Positions 1 to 7,674 of a stretch of DNA of 19,236 nucleotides are shown here, piece after piece. The stretch is taken from positions 1 to 19,236 of the forward strand of contig CAZNFQ010000035.1 in assembly GCA_964571965.1 (NCBI GenBank). The letters are read 5' to 3'. Made by a program: the position numbers and the translations under genes. Under the pieces are notes generated by a model, which saw only the letters and a list, made by a program, of their open reading frames with translations, had not been told where the DNA came from and searched no databases. Source of the DNA: Sabulitectum sp964571965 (GTDB lineage: Bacteria; Fermentibacterota; Fermentibacteria; Fermentibacterales; JCC-6). Each line of letters begins with the position of its first letter. The stretch's first letter is position 1.

Positions 1-340
1 TATCCGGTTCTGTGAACACAGGGACTTCATCGTAAGTCATGACATAGGTTATGCCTGGTTCCGGCGCCCATATTGTTTCCAGGGTGTCCGTACTGTCAGA
101 TATGGTTCCCGGGGTAAGCCACCTGTATCGGAAACTCCCTGTGTTGGCCGCCTGTGCGGTACCGGGATCGAAACCAAGCCAGCCGCTTTCGGTCTTTACT
201 GTGATGTCAACAGGTTCACTCGCCGGAAGGATCCCGAAAACAGTAGCCGAAGAATCAGGTCTGTCATATGAGATAAGGGGGTTTTCAGGGCAAAATACTA
301 TCGAAAAAGCAATTGCTGTGGTCAGAACGGAAACGATCAT
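1..340 (-). CDS. Secreted protein with SH3-like domain (partial, runs off the left edge)
   Basis: The minus strand reads open from an ATG at 340 to the window edge, giving 113 codons. An AGGAG ribosome binding site lies 5-6 bases upstream (341-350) and a good promoter sits just behind it. The first ~18 residues (MIVSVLTTAIAFSIVFC) are a hydrophobic signal-peptide-like stretch. The next ~60 residues contain an aspartate/serine-rich turn and a WLGFDPG segment between short beta-like strands, resembling bacterial SH3 (SH3b) domains that bind cell-wall or surface polymers. A second VPVFTEPD segment at the cut edge may begin another repeat. The export and SH3-like calls come from my reading of the sequence; no function can be named. 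It is transcribed away from the glycan cluster and is probably not part of it. It also shows that the plus-strand reading frame open across 51-340 is antisense noise. Confidence 0.72.
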   Translation of the reverse strand, partial: MIVSVLTTAIAFSIVFCPENPLISYDRPDSSATVFGILPASEPVDITVKTESGWLGFDPGTAQAANTGSFRYRWLTPGTISDSTDTLETIWAPEPGITYVMTYDEVPVFTEPD

Positions 341-362
341 GGTTTCTCCTCTCATCAAGTCT

Positions 363-391
363 ATTATGAAGGGATGCGTCATGTTTGTGAA
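363..391 (-). promoter_or_regulatory. Sigma-70-type promoter for the minus-strand secreted protein
   Basis: On the minus strand the -35 box is TTCACA (386-391) and the -10 box is CATAAT (363-368), separated by exactly 17 bases. Each matches 5 of 6 consensus positions. The predicted transcription start near 356 gives a short leader that carries the AGGAG site before the ATG at 340. Confidence 0.6.
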
Positions 392-396
392 CGGCT

Positions 397-425
397 TTGA
401 CCTGAAGGGTGAAATTGACGATTAT
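397..425 (+). promoter_or_regulatory. Possible promoter for the glycan operon
   Basis: TTGACC (397-402, 5 of 6 to consensus) is followed after 17 bases by GATTAT (420-425, 4 of 6, lacking the first T). It points toward the first glycan gene, about 130 bases away, and lies back to back with the minus-strand promoter (the -35 boxes are five bases apart). The weak -10 makes this tentative. I see nothing else firm in 426-545. Confidence 0.3.
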
Positions 426-560
426 TGCAGGAACATTCCGCTCTTTCCGGAAGGGGTCTTTCTTGAGGGCAACACTTGTTTACCCGGTGTGTACTGCTGC
501 TTTTCTGCACCCGGGGGAAGTTTACGCATACAGCGGCATAAAGAGGGAAGGCAGAAGCAG

Positions 561-1871
561 TTGACCTTCAGTTCACCGGTGAAATACCTGAACAGGCTCC
601 TTCCTTATTCAGCCCCTCTGCTGTTCGCGGCAGTGGTTCTCCCAAGACTTCTCTGGTTTACATACCTTCATGGAGAACTGCCTCAGCCCGGCAGAGACCA
701 GGCCCTGTACATTTACACGGCTGGAAGGATCGCTTCCGGAGAGGGTCTCTCCTTCTCCAGTGTACTTGCCACCGCAAAAAGATACAGGAACACTGCTGAC
801 AGCTACCAGCAAATATGGACGGAGAACCCGGAGTACGCATTCGGCCTTGCCCCGGTTGAAACTCCAACGGCAGTTATGGAACCGGGATACTCTGTTTTGC
901 TTGCTGTTTTTTTCAGGCTTTTCGGAGGTGTCACAGGAGCGGTGTTTGCTCTGAATATGATATTCTCCCTCCTGGGTGCATTCGCTGTTCGAAAACTTGC
1001 GGGAGACGCATGGGGGCCTTTGTCGGGAATGACCGCCTCCCTGCTTTGGGCACTTTACCCGCCTTATGTGTACTACTCTGCCTATGCCATGACGGAAACC
1101 GCCCACTTTTCCCTTCTGATGATTTCACTGATGTTACTCTTCTCATGCGGCAGGGGTAAGGGTACGGGGTTTCTGGCAGGGCTTGCCACCGGTGTTTTCT
1201 TCCTTATTCGTGCAACCGCTTTGTTTCTGCTTCCCCTGGAGATGGCATACCTGGCATGGAGAAAGAAATGGCGTCAGCTGGCCTTCATCCTTGCAGGTTT
1301 TACCGTTGCAGTTTCTCCCTGGGTCATTCGCAATGCCGTGGAGCTCGGCTCACCGGTGCTGATGCCCACCAAGGGTTCCCTGAACCTCTGGATGCGAAAC
1401 CACCCCGGGGTACTGGCCATGGAGGGAATTCATGTGCCGGAGGACATACCGGTGAACTCCCCTGAACTTCTCGTTTATCCTTCTACGGATTCCATTCCCG
1501 GAGAACTGGAAAGAAGTTCGGCCCTGGCGTCCTCCGCCAGGGAGTTCATGATGAAGAACCCCAGGCTTCTCATCTGGCTTGCGTGGCAGAGAGCATGTGA
1601 TTTTCTCTCCCCTGGAGGTGATACTCTGGGAGACCGGGCCAGGAGTGCCGGGCTGATGTTCTATGGGATTATGTTATTCGGTGCGGTGGGCATCTGGCGG
1701 AACAGAAGATCACCGGAAACTGTTTTTCTTTTTTCGGTGTTCGTTTTTTACCTTCTTCTTCACACAGCAGCCCATGGAGGAGTAAGGTACAGACTTCCCG
1801 TTGATTCCGTGTTTCTTCTGGGAATAGCAATGTGCAGTGAGTGTGGAAAGGGTAGCAAGTGTCAGGTCTGA
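561..1871 (+). CDS. GT-C-type membrane glycosyltransferase (GT39/ArnT-like), paralogue 1
   Basis: This is a polytopic membrane protein of 436 residues with about ten hydrophobic segments, the first right at the N-terminus. After the first segment comes a loop with GRDQALYIYTAGRIASGEG. Its Asp sits where GT-C enzymes using polyprenyl-phosphate sugars carry their acidic catalytic residue. Further signatures are EPGYSVLLAVFFRLFG, SPWVIRN and a C-terminal RYRLPVD near the last membrane span. By family, it would move a sugar from a lipid-linked donor onto an acceptor on the outer face of the inner membrane. The start is TTG at 561, preceded by GGAAGG (546-551). The same frame stays open back to 51, but that part lies antisense to the secreted-protein gene and is cysteine-rich and non-protein-like. 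GTG at 579 is an alternative start. The resulting length matches the second GT-C enzyme at 3939-5282 (447 aa). The 3' end overlaps the next gene by 13 bases. Donor and acceptor are unknown. Confidence 0.8.
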   Translation: MTFSSPVKYLNRLLPYSAPLLFAAVVLPRLLWFTYLHGELPQPGRDQALYIYTAGRIASGEGLSFSSVLATAKRYRNTADSYQQIWTENPEYAFGLAPVETPTAVMEPGYSVLLAVFFRLFGGVTGAVFALNMIFSLLGAFAVRKLAGDAWGPLSGMTASLLWALYPPYVYYSAYAMTETAHFSLLMISLMLLFSCGRGKGTGFLAGLATGVFFLIRATALFLLPLEMAYLAWRKKWRQLAFILAGFTVAVSPWVIRNAVELGSPVLMPTKGSLNLWMRNHPGVLAMEGIHVPEDIPVNSPELLVYPSTDSIPGELERSSALASSAREFMMKNPRLLIWLAWQRACDFLSPGGDTLGDRARSAGLMFYGIMLFGAVGIWRNRRSPETVFLFSVFVFYLLLHTAAHGGVRYRLPVDSVFLLGIAMCSECGKGSKCQV

Positions 1872-3232
1872 AAAGAATTCTCTTCGTATTCCCGGAAACC
1901 AGGTATCCCTCGGGCCAGCCCAGCCTGGGAATTGCGATGCTTTCGGCCATTGCACGGAAGTCCGGGGCTGAAACGGCACTCTGTGATATGTCTTTCGTAT
2001 CCCGGCCCTTCAAGCATCTGGAAGAAATGATACTGTCATTCAGACCAGATGCTGTTTCCATCACCGTGGTCACTCCCCAGATAAGAGCTGTTCTTGATTC
2101 ATGTTCAGTGATCCGCCGGACGGACCCGCATGTGTTCCTGATGATAGGAGGGCCCCACGCCACGGTACTGCCCATTGAAACCCTTACAACCACAGGAGCC
2201 GATCTCGTTTATGCCGGAGAGGGTGAACGGGCTCTGGAAATGATCATCAATGGCGTAAACCCCGCGGAAATTCCTGGAGCATGCTTCTTAAAGGACGGCC
2301 AGCCGTTTCTGGTTCCCGGCAGACTCCTTGTGGAAGATCTTGATAGCCTTCCGCTTCCGGACAGGTCCATATTCGACATGAACAGGTATTTCAGTACATG
2401 GTATTCCATGGACAGGGTGGATCCCTCTCTGAAGGGCACCACTATAATGGCCACCAGGGGATGTCCTTACAGATGTACCTTCTGTCAGCCCACCCTTTCT
2501 GAGATATTCGGAAAAAAGATGAGGAAAAGGTCACCCGAGTCGATCATTGCCGAGTTGAAGGGTCTTGTGGAGGAATACTCCATCAATGCTTTCATGTTCG
2601 AAGATTCCACCTTTATCGTGGATCACCCCTGGGTCAAGGAGATATGCAGGGGAATGACAGAGGAGAACCTGAATCTGAAATGGTGCTGCAATGTCAGGGC
2701 CGATCTCCTCACCGAAGATCTTTTGGACAGCATGGTTGAAGCAGGTCTCTCCAAGGTTAACATGGGGGTGGAATCTGCTTCTCAGCGTGTTCTCGATGAT
2801 ATATACCACAAGGACATCACAGTTGAGGGAGTAAGGAAGGCCCTGCGCATGTGCCGTTCCAGAGGGCTCTTCGTTCAGGGTTATTTCATGCTCGGCGCAC
2901 CGGGAGAAACAGTGGAAGAAATGAAAAGAACCATCTCCTTCGCCGCCTCTGAGCCCTTCGATGATGCTTTATTCGATATAACAACGCCCTTTCCCCACAC
3001 TGGACTTTGGGAAATGTCGAAGGATCTCATCGATGCTGACTACTCTGATTTCGACTGTTTTCACAAAAGTGTCTACAGACTCGACGGCATAACGCCGGAA
3101 GAGATAGAAAAACTGAAGAAGAACGCATTCTGGAAATTCTATGCACATCCAGCCAGAATACTGAGAACGATACGCACTGTTCTCGGTCCCAGAAATTTCA
3201 GGAGAACAATGCTCAAGGTGAGGAGAGTATGA
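1859..3232 (+). CDS. B12-binding-domain radical SAM protein 1
   Basis: The protein has 457 residues. Its N-terminal ~150 residues look like a cobalamin-binding Rossmann fold, with PSGQPSLGIAMLSAIA, IGGPHATVLP and AGEGERALEMI. The radical SAM core follows, with the [4Fe-4S] cysteines in ATRGCPYRCTFC (C202, C206, C209). An alpha-helical tail ends in the basic FWKFYAHPARILRTIR segment seen in BchE/HpnJ-like proteins. By family, such enzymes use S-adenosylmethionine and often cobalamin for methylation, ring formation or ring contraction. The canonical DxHxxG cobalamin-ligand motif is not evident, so cobalamin use is uncertain. The start is GTG 1859 with GGAAAGGG upstream, 13 bases inside the preceding gene. 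It sits directly before a sugar deacetylase, which suggests a role in modifying a sugar or lipid headgroup. The substrate is not predictable. Confidence 0.88.
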   Translation: MSGLKRILFVFPETRYPSGQPSLGIAMLSAIARKSGAETALCDMSFVSRPFKHLEEMILSFRPDAVSITVVTPQIRAVLDSCSVIRRTDPHVFLMIGGPHATVLPIETLTTTGADLVYAGEGERALEMIINGVNPAEIPGACFLKDGQPFLVPGRLLVEDLDSLPLPDRSIFDMNRYFSTWYSMDRVDPSLKGTTIMATRGCPYRCTFCQPTLSEIFGKKMRKRSPESIIAELKGLVEEYSINAFMFEDSTFIVDHPWVKEICRGMTEENLNLKWCCNVRADLLTEDLLDSMVEAGLSKVNMGVESASQRVLDDIYHKDITVEGVRKALRMCRSRGLFVQGYFMLGAPGETVEEMKRTISFAASEPFDDALFDITTPFPHTGLWEMSKDLIDADYSDFDCFHKSVYRLDGITPEEIEKLKKNAFWKFYAHPARILRTIRTVLGPRNFRRTMLKVRRV

Positions 3233-3960
3233 GAGATATAACGGTTACCATCGACGACGGGGGAATGCATCCCGCAGTGAATGCAGCCATCGAGAAGTGC
3301 ATACCTTCGGGAAACGTCAACCGTGTCAGCATTATGGCAACGGGTCCATGTTTCCCCGAGGCTGTTGTGAGCACCATGGCAGGCGGGTTAAAGCTGGCGG
3401 CACACCTGGACTGCTGCCAGGGTCCTTTCCTTCTTGAAGGAAGCGAATTTCCGGAATCCTTCGGCAGCTGGCTGAAAAACGCTGGAGACCTGGCGGATAA
3501 GGTAAGGGACGAATGGTCGGCGCAGATAGAAAGAATTCTCTCTTCCGGAGGGCTGATTACCGCTTTGGACAGCCATAAGCATCTGCATCATATCCCAGCC
3601 CTGCAGGATGTAATGATATCCCTTGCAAAAGATTACAGCATCAGGACAGTTAGAACGGCGGTTCTTCCAGACAAACTTATGCGTTTTCCCTCCGGTCTCA
3701 AACTCAATTCTCTCGGGTGCACTCTGAAGGAGAGGCTCAAGGATGAGGGATTATCAACCACGGACAGAATGCTGGGTTTCGGCAAGTCCGGCAGGATCAC
3801 GGAAAAATACCTCGGTAAATACACTGACCTTTGTCAACAGGGGTCAACGGAGATAGTCATGCACCCCGCAACTGAAGAGGTATGGTCCAGGGACCAGCCG
3901 GGTGAACTGGAGCTGATCCTATCCGACTGGTTCGGTGAGTGGTGCAGAGAAAAGCGTTAG
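3229..3960 (+). CDS. ChbG/HpnK (YdjC)-family carbohydrate deacetylase
   Basis: The protein has 243 residues. The metal-binding pattern of the YdjC family is intact: D9-D10 in TIDDGG, H59 in AAHLDC, and D114/H116/H118/H120 in DSHKHLH. Known members are metal-dependent de-N-acetylases acting on N-acetylated sugars (ChbG on chitooligosaccharides, HpnK on the N-acetylglucosaminyl hopanoid intermediate). No signal peptide or membrane segment is visible, so it should act in the cytoplasm. ATG 3229 forms an ATGA overlap with the radical SAM gene upstream and has GTGAGGAG before it, so the two products are probably made together. By inference, it unmasks an amino sugar that the radical SAM enzymes or glycosyltransferases then use. 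The family assignment is firm and the substrate is not. Confidence 0.85.
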   Translation: MRDITVTIDDGGMHPAVNAAIEKCIPSGNVNRVSIMATGPCFPEAVVSTMAGGLKLAAHLDCCQGPFLLEGSEFPESFGSWLKNAGDLADKVRDEWSAQIERILSSGGLITALDSHKHLHHIPALQDVMISLAKDYSIRTVRTAVLPDKLMRFPSGLKLNSLGCTLKERLKDEGLSTTDRMLGFGKSGRITEKYLGKYTDLCQQGSTEIVMHPATEEVWSRDQPGELELILSDWFGEWCREKR

Positions 3961-5282
3961 ACAAGGCCGTACTATTCACGGCACTCCTGGCAAGACTTGC
4001 CGTTTTTTATCTGGCAGCGAACGGATTTTTCCTGGTGGGTGAGGGAGTGGTTCAGGCAAATCTTGCTGAAAACATCCTCGCCGGCAGGGGCTTCATGCTC
4101 TCTGAATCCATGCTTTATGATTCAGATCCAAGACGCGACGAAGCCCTGGTCTTTTCCAGGGAGGCAGGAGGCTTCTACGGAGCACTGATCCCGGAGCGGC
4201 CCACTTCTTTCCTGGTTCCGGGATATGCCATTTTCGAGGCTTTCATATTCATGCTCACTTCGCCGGGTAACCTTCTTGCGGTCATTGCCGTGCAGCTGGC
4301 CCTGGGAGTCCTTACCGTCTACCTTGGAATGAGGCTTGCTTCCCGGTTCCTATCCGGCTGGTGGTACACGGCAGCGGGTTTCTTTATGGCACTGGATCCC
4401 TTCGAGATGTATTTCCAGGCTATCCCGGCAACCCAGGCTCTTTTCTCTCTGCTTTTCGTTTCGGGACTTCTTCTTTCCGTGCGCTTTCTCGAGAAACCCT
4501 GCTCCAAAAGGGGGATCATCGCAGGCATTTTCTGGGCGGTCACTTACATGGTTCGTCCTGCCGCTCTTCCCATGGTTCTCTGGCTGGTTGCGGTTTTTCT
4601 GTTCTCAGGCAGGATCTCATTTAAAAAGCTTATACCCGCCGGATTTGCCCTTTTTGCTTTCTTCGTTTCTCTGACACCATGGATGGTGCGCAACAGGAAT
4701 ACCATGGGCAGGTATCAACTTCTTCCCCTTCAGGGCGGTGTGCAGCTGTGGGAGTTCAACGGGAGGCTGTTCACGGATCACTTCGAGAATGAGCAGGAAG
4801 GTGCCAGGCTTCTTTACGGCTCTATTCGGGAGAGTTGGGCCGGTAATTTGAATAAGCCGCATCTTGCTGAATTTCCGGATTTCACCGACGAAACCGAATT
4901 TGAGAGGGACAGCATTCTGAATGCAAGACAGACCGAGTTTCTCATGGCCAATCCAGGTCTTTTTCTGCAGCTTTCCGCATGTCGCTTCACCGAATTCTTC
5001 AAGCCCTTTCCTTTGAACGATTTCTCGCTTGCCTACACCGTTCTCGGTATGCTTTCGTTCTTCTGGGTGGGAGTGTTTTTCGCAGCCGGTACCGTTCTTC
5101 TTCTTCACAGGGGTCCACCGGGGGTTTTCTTTGCGGGAGTGATCGCAGGATACATACTGATGCATCTTCTCACCGCATCCGGTACACCTCACCGTGTGGC
5201 TCTGGACATACCTCTTTTCATTGCGGCCCTTACAGGGCTCAAGTACTCCGTTGACAGGTTCAGATCGGGAAAAGAGAGTTAA
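3939..5282 (+). CDS. GT-C-type membrane glycosyltransferase (GT39/ArnT-like), paralogue 2
   Basis: This is a polytopic membrane protein of about 447 residues, recognisably related to the enzyme at 561-1871. It shares the order acidic loop (GEGVVQANLAENILAGRG), VPGYAIFEAFIF, VRPAALPMVLW, SLTPWMVRNRN and a C-terminal PHRVALDIPLF, and the length is similar. The acidic residue after the first membrane span is Glu here rather than Asp. The role would be transfer of a sugar from a polyprenyl-linked donor on the outer face of the inner membrane. The start is GTG 3939 or the adjacent GTG 3942, 22 bases inside the deacetylase gene. The ribosome binding site is weak (GGTGAG), so the gene may depend on translational coupling. 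The stop overlaps the next start by one base (TAATG). Confidence 0.8.
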   Translation: MVQRKALDKAVLFTALLARLAVFYLAANGFFLVGEGVVQANLAENILAGRGFMLSESMLYDSDPRRDEALVFSREAGGFYGALIPERPTSFLVPGYAIFEAFIFMLTSPGNLLAVIAVQLALGVLTVYLGMRLASRFLSGWWYTAAGFFMALDPFEMYFQAIPATQALFSLLFVSGLLLSVRFLEKPCSKRGIIAGIFWAVTYMVRPAALPMVLWLVAVFLFSGRISFKKLIPAGFALFAFFVSLTPWMVRNRNTMGRYQLLPLQGGVQLWEFNGRLFTDHFENEQEGARLLYGSIRESWAGNLNKPHLAEFPDFTDETEFERDSILNARQTEFLMANPGLFLQLSACRFTEFFKPFPLNDFSLAYTVLGMLSFFWVGVFFAAGTVLLLHRGPPGVFFAGVIAGYILMHLLTASGTPHRVALDIPLFIAALTGLKYSVDRFRSGKES

Positions 5283-6226
5283 TGAGAATCCTGGCAGTGA
5301 AGACACATGCCTTCGGGGATGCCCTTCTGACCACTCCCGCGGTAAGGGGTCTCATTCAGCAGGGGCACAGCGTTACGGTGGTTGCCGGGCCGTCTTCACT
5401 TCCTGTGTGGGAGAGGTTTCCGGGGCTTTCCGGGGTGGTGGTTTCTCCTGCGCCCTGCGGTGCTCTGAAACTTTTCCGCTGGTCCCTGTCTCACAGGCAG
5501 AAGGGTTTTGACAGGGCAATTCATTTCGGTTCTTCTCCGCTGGCGAAGAGATGGACCGGTTTCATTTCCCGCTGTGAAGTTACAAGCGGAGCCGATCCGG
5601 GAACAGGCTATTCCAGGATCGTTCCCGCAGCAGCTGACTACTGCAGAATAGCAGGTGTGCCCTGCGGTGAACTGAAACCGGTATTTCCGGTTTTTGAACA
5701 TGAAAAAAGCTTCGTCAGGGGAATTACAGGGGATGCGCCCTATGTGATACTGGCTCCCGGAGGGGGGAAAAATCCCAGGGAATATGTTCCGGAAAAAAGG
5801 TGGCCAATGGAAAGATGGACTCCTGTGTCATCCATGCTCCTGAACAGGGGATTAAGGGTTTTCGTGGTGGGAGGACCCGACGAGGTGTCTGAGGTTTCCA
5901 CCGTTCCGGGAATTTCCCTTGCAGGGAAACTGACCTGGGGTCAGACGGCTGCTCTGGTGGCCGGTGCTGAGCTTTTCTGCGGAAATGACAGCGGCGCAGC
6001 ACACCTGGCAGTTGCGGCGGATATTCCTGCTGTGGTTCTTTTCGGTCCCACGGACCCCTTCGCTCTTTATCCCCGGGGCAGTATTGTACCCCTTCGGAGT
6101 TCAGCTGAATGTGCCCCCTGCTACTCGAACAGCACATTCCCCGGATGTTCCACCGGTTTCAGCTGTATGGGCAGTATAACCGTGGAGAAAGTACTCGAAA
6201 CAATTGAGGGGAAGCTCGCTCAATGA
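5282..6226 (+). CDS. GT9 (heptosyltransferase-like) glycosyltransferase
   Basis: The 314 residues match the GT-B fold of family 9 (WaaC/WaaF/RfaQ type). The N-terminus MRILAVKTHAFGDALLTTPA carries the G-D-x-L-L-T-T-P acceptor-site signature. The C-terminal half carries the donor-site motif CGNDSGAAHLAVA (233-245) followed by LFGPTDP near 253-259. The tail holds the conserved cysteine cluster CAPC..C..C before a final helix. Most characterised members add ADP-heptose to lipopolysaccharide inner core on the cytoplasmic side. No heptose or Kdo synthesis gene lies in this window, so the sugar added is open. ATG 5282 overlaps the preceding TAA by one base, and the stop makes an ATGA overlap with the second radical SAM gene. 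Confidence 0.85.
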   Translation: MRILAVKTHAFGDALLTTPAVRGLIQQGHSVTVVAGPSSLPVWERFPGLSGVVVSPAPCGALKLFRWSLSHRQKGFDRAIHFGSSPLAKRWTGFISRCEVTSGADPGTGYSRIVPAAADYCRIAGVPCGELKPVFPVFEHEKSFVRGITGDAPYVILAPGGGKNPREYVPEKRWPMERWTPVSSMLLNRGLRVFVVGGPDEVSEVSTVPGISLAGKLTWGQTAALVAGAELFCGNDSGAAHLAVAADIPAVVLFGPTDPFALYPRGSIVPLRSSAECAPCYSNSTFPGCSTGFSCMGSITVEKVLETIEGKLAQ

Positions 6227-7674
6227 GGATAACAGCACTTAACCCGCCTTTCCTTCCCCAGTTCAGCCGGGGACAAAGAAGTCCTGCGGTTACACGAAGC
6301 GGGACTCTTTACTACCCCATATGGCTTTCCTACGCTGTGGCCGCCCTGGAACAGGCCGGTCATACCGTTCAGTTTATCGATTCACCTGCTATGGGGCTGA
6401 ACGAATCGGATACCTTCTCCCGGATCCGTGAATTCCGTCCGGAACTACTGGTCATGGAAACATCCACCCCTTCCATAATAAGCGATACCCGCACCGCAGA
6501 CCTTCTTGCTTCGGAGGGATACACGGTATTCATTGCAGGAACCCATCCTTCAGCCCTTCCTGAAGATACAGTTAACCTGGGTTCCGTTTTCAGAGGGGCG
6601 GTTCTTGGCGAGTACGAGATCCCGCTGCTGATGATCGCAGATGCCCTGGGGTCCTCTCAGCCCCTTGAAGGAATTCCGGGAACCGCCGTGAGAAGTGATT
6701 CAGGTGGTGAAGTTACCGTAACTCCGCCGAAGGGCTATCTGCAGAACCTGGATTCTCTGCCCTTCGTGAGCTCCGTCTATGCCAGACATCTTCCAGTGGA
6801 AAGGTATAACAATCCCAATGCCCTCCATCCCCAGGTGATGATCATGGGCGGCAGGGGCTGCCCTAACCGCTGCTCTTTCTGCGTTTTCCCGCAGACCCTC
6901 ACAGGCAGATCCTACAGGAGCAGATCCCCGGAGAATGTTGTGGAGGAAATGATATGGGTTCAGGAAAACATGCCGGAGGTCAAAGCTGTATTTTTCGAGG
7001 ATGACACCATTGCCGCAGATGCAGAAAGGCTTCGATCACTGGCCGGTGAAATGAAGAGAAGAGGGGTAACCATATCCTGGACATGCAACATGAGGGCTTC
7101 AGTGGACAGAGATACCCTTGCCATCTGCCGGGCAGCAGGGCTCCGTTCTGTTTGCGTGGGGTTCGAAAGCGGTTCTGACGAAATACTCCTTGCAATGAAA
7201 AAAGGCCTTTCCACAAGCCGCATGAAGCAGTTTGCCCGTGATGCCGCGAAAGCGGGTATCCTTGTCCACGGGTGTTTCCTCTTTGGAATTCCGGGTGAAA
7301 CCAGGAAAACGGCGGAAACCACCCTGAAGTTCGCAATGGAGCTGAAACCTGATACGGCACAGTTTTATCCCCTTATGGTCTATCCCGGAACCGATGCATA
7401 CGCAGAGGTTTCCAGAGCAGGGCTGTTAACCGCTTCAAGCTGGAGAGACTGGCTGAAGGAAGACGGCACACATGCATGCGTGGTAAAAACTGAAGACATG
7501 ACATCCGATGAACTGGTGGAGTTCTGCAACTACGCAAGAAGAAAGTTCTATCTCAGGCCTTCATATGTGCTCAGGAAAGCCTGGCTCAGCCTTTTCGACA
7601 GAGAGGAAAGACATCGTACACTGCTTGCCTTCAGAACCTTCAGGAAACATCTCTTCAGGCGCAGGAATGGCTGA
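6223..7674 (+). CDS. B12-binding-domain radical SAM protein 2 (HpnJ-like)
   Basis: The protein has 483 residues. The N-terminal ~190 residues form a B12-binding-like domain that opens with LNPPFLPQFSRGQRSPA, then YYPIWLSYAVAALEQAG and FIDSPAMGL. This order resembles HpnJ and other glycan- or lipid-cluster radical SAM enzymes. The iron-sulfur motif is GGRGCPNRCSFC (C213, C217, C220), and the core continues through FEDDTIA, GFESGSDEIL and GCFLFGIPGET. A basic C-terminal tail (RRKFYLRPSYVLRKA) could lie at the membrane surface. By family, it performs SAM radical chemistry, possibly with cobalamin; HpnJ makes the cyclitol ether of bacteriohopanepolyols. It is only distantly similar to radical SAM protein 1, so this is not a recent duplication. 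ATG 6223 is ATGA-coupled to the GT9 gene. The last 8 bases overlap the GT2 gene. Confidence 0.88.
   Translation: MRITALNPPFLPQFSRGQRSPAVTRSGTLYYPIWLSYAVAALEQAGHTVQFIDSPAMGLNESDTFSRIREFRPELLVMETSTPSIISDTRTADLLASEGYTVFIAGTHPSALPEDTVNLGSVFRGAVLGEYEIPLLMIADALGSSQPLEGIPGTAVRSDSGGEVTVTPPKGYLQNLDSLPFVSSVYARHLPVERYNNPNALHPQVMIMGGRGCPNRCSFCVFPQTLTGRSYRSRSPENVVEEMIWVQENMPEVKAVFFEDDTIAADAERLRSLAGEMKRRGVTISWTCNMRASVDRDTLAICRAAGLRSVCVGFESGSDEILLAMKKGLSTSRMKQFARDAAKAGILVHGCFLFGIPGETRKTAETTLKFAMELKPDTAQFYPLMVYPGTDAYAEVSRAGLLTASSWRDWLKEDGTHACVVKTEDMTSDELVEFCNYARRKFYLRPSYVLRKAWLSLFDREERHRTLLAFRTFRKHLFRRRNG

Noticed and set aside
51..560. N-terminal extension of the first GT-C enzyme (start at 51)
   Set aside because: It lies antisense to the secreted protein and then across the intergenic region. 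It is cysteine-rich and unlike the family, and a start at 561 gives a length matching its paralogue.
1669..2193. 174-codon open frame on the minus strand
   Set aside because: It is antisense to two well-supported genes, with no ribosome binding site and no recognisable domain.
4617..5306. 229-codon open frame on the minus strand
   Set aside because: It is fully antisense to the second GT-C gene and the start of the GT9 gene, is Lys/Pro-rich, has no motif or ribosome binding site, and is a shadow of the real coding strand.
6203..6224. ATTGAG/CTCAAT inverted repeat around the start of radical SAM gene 2, exposing GGGAAG in the loop
   Set aside because: It has only six base pairs with a 10-base loop, and most of it lies inside the end of the GT9 gene. 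Chance is the simpler explanation.
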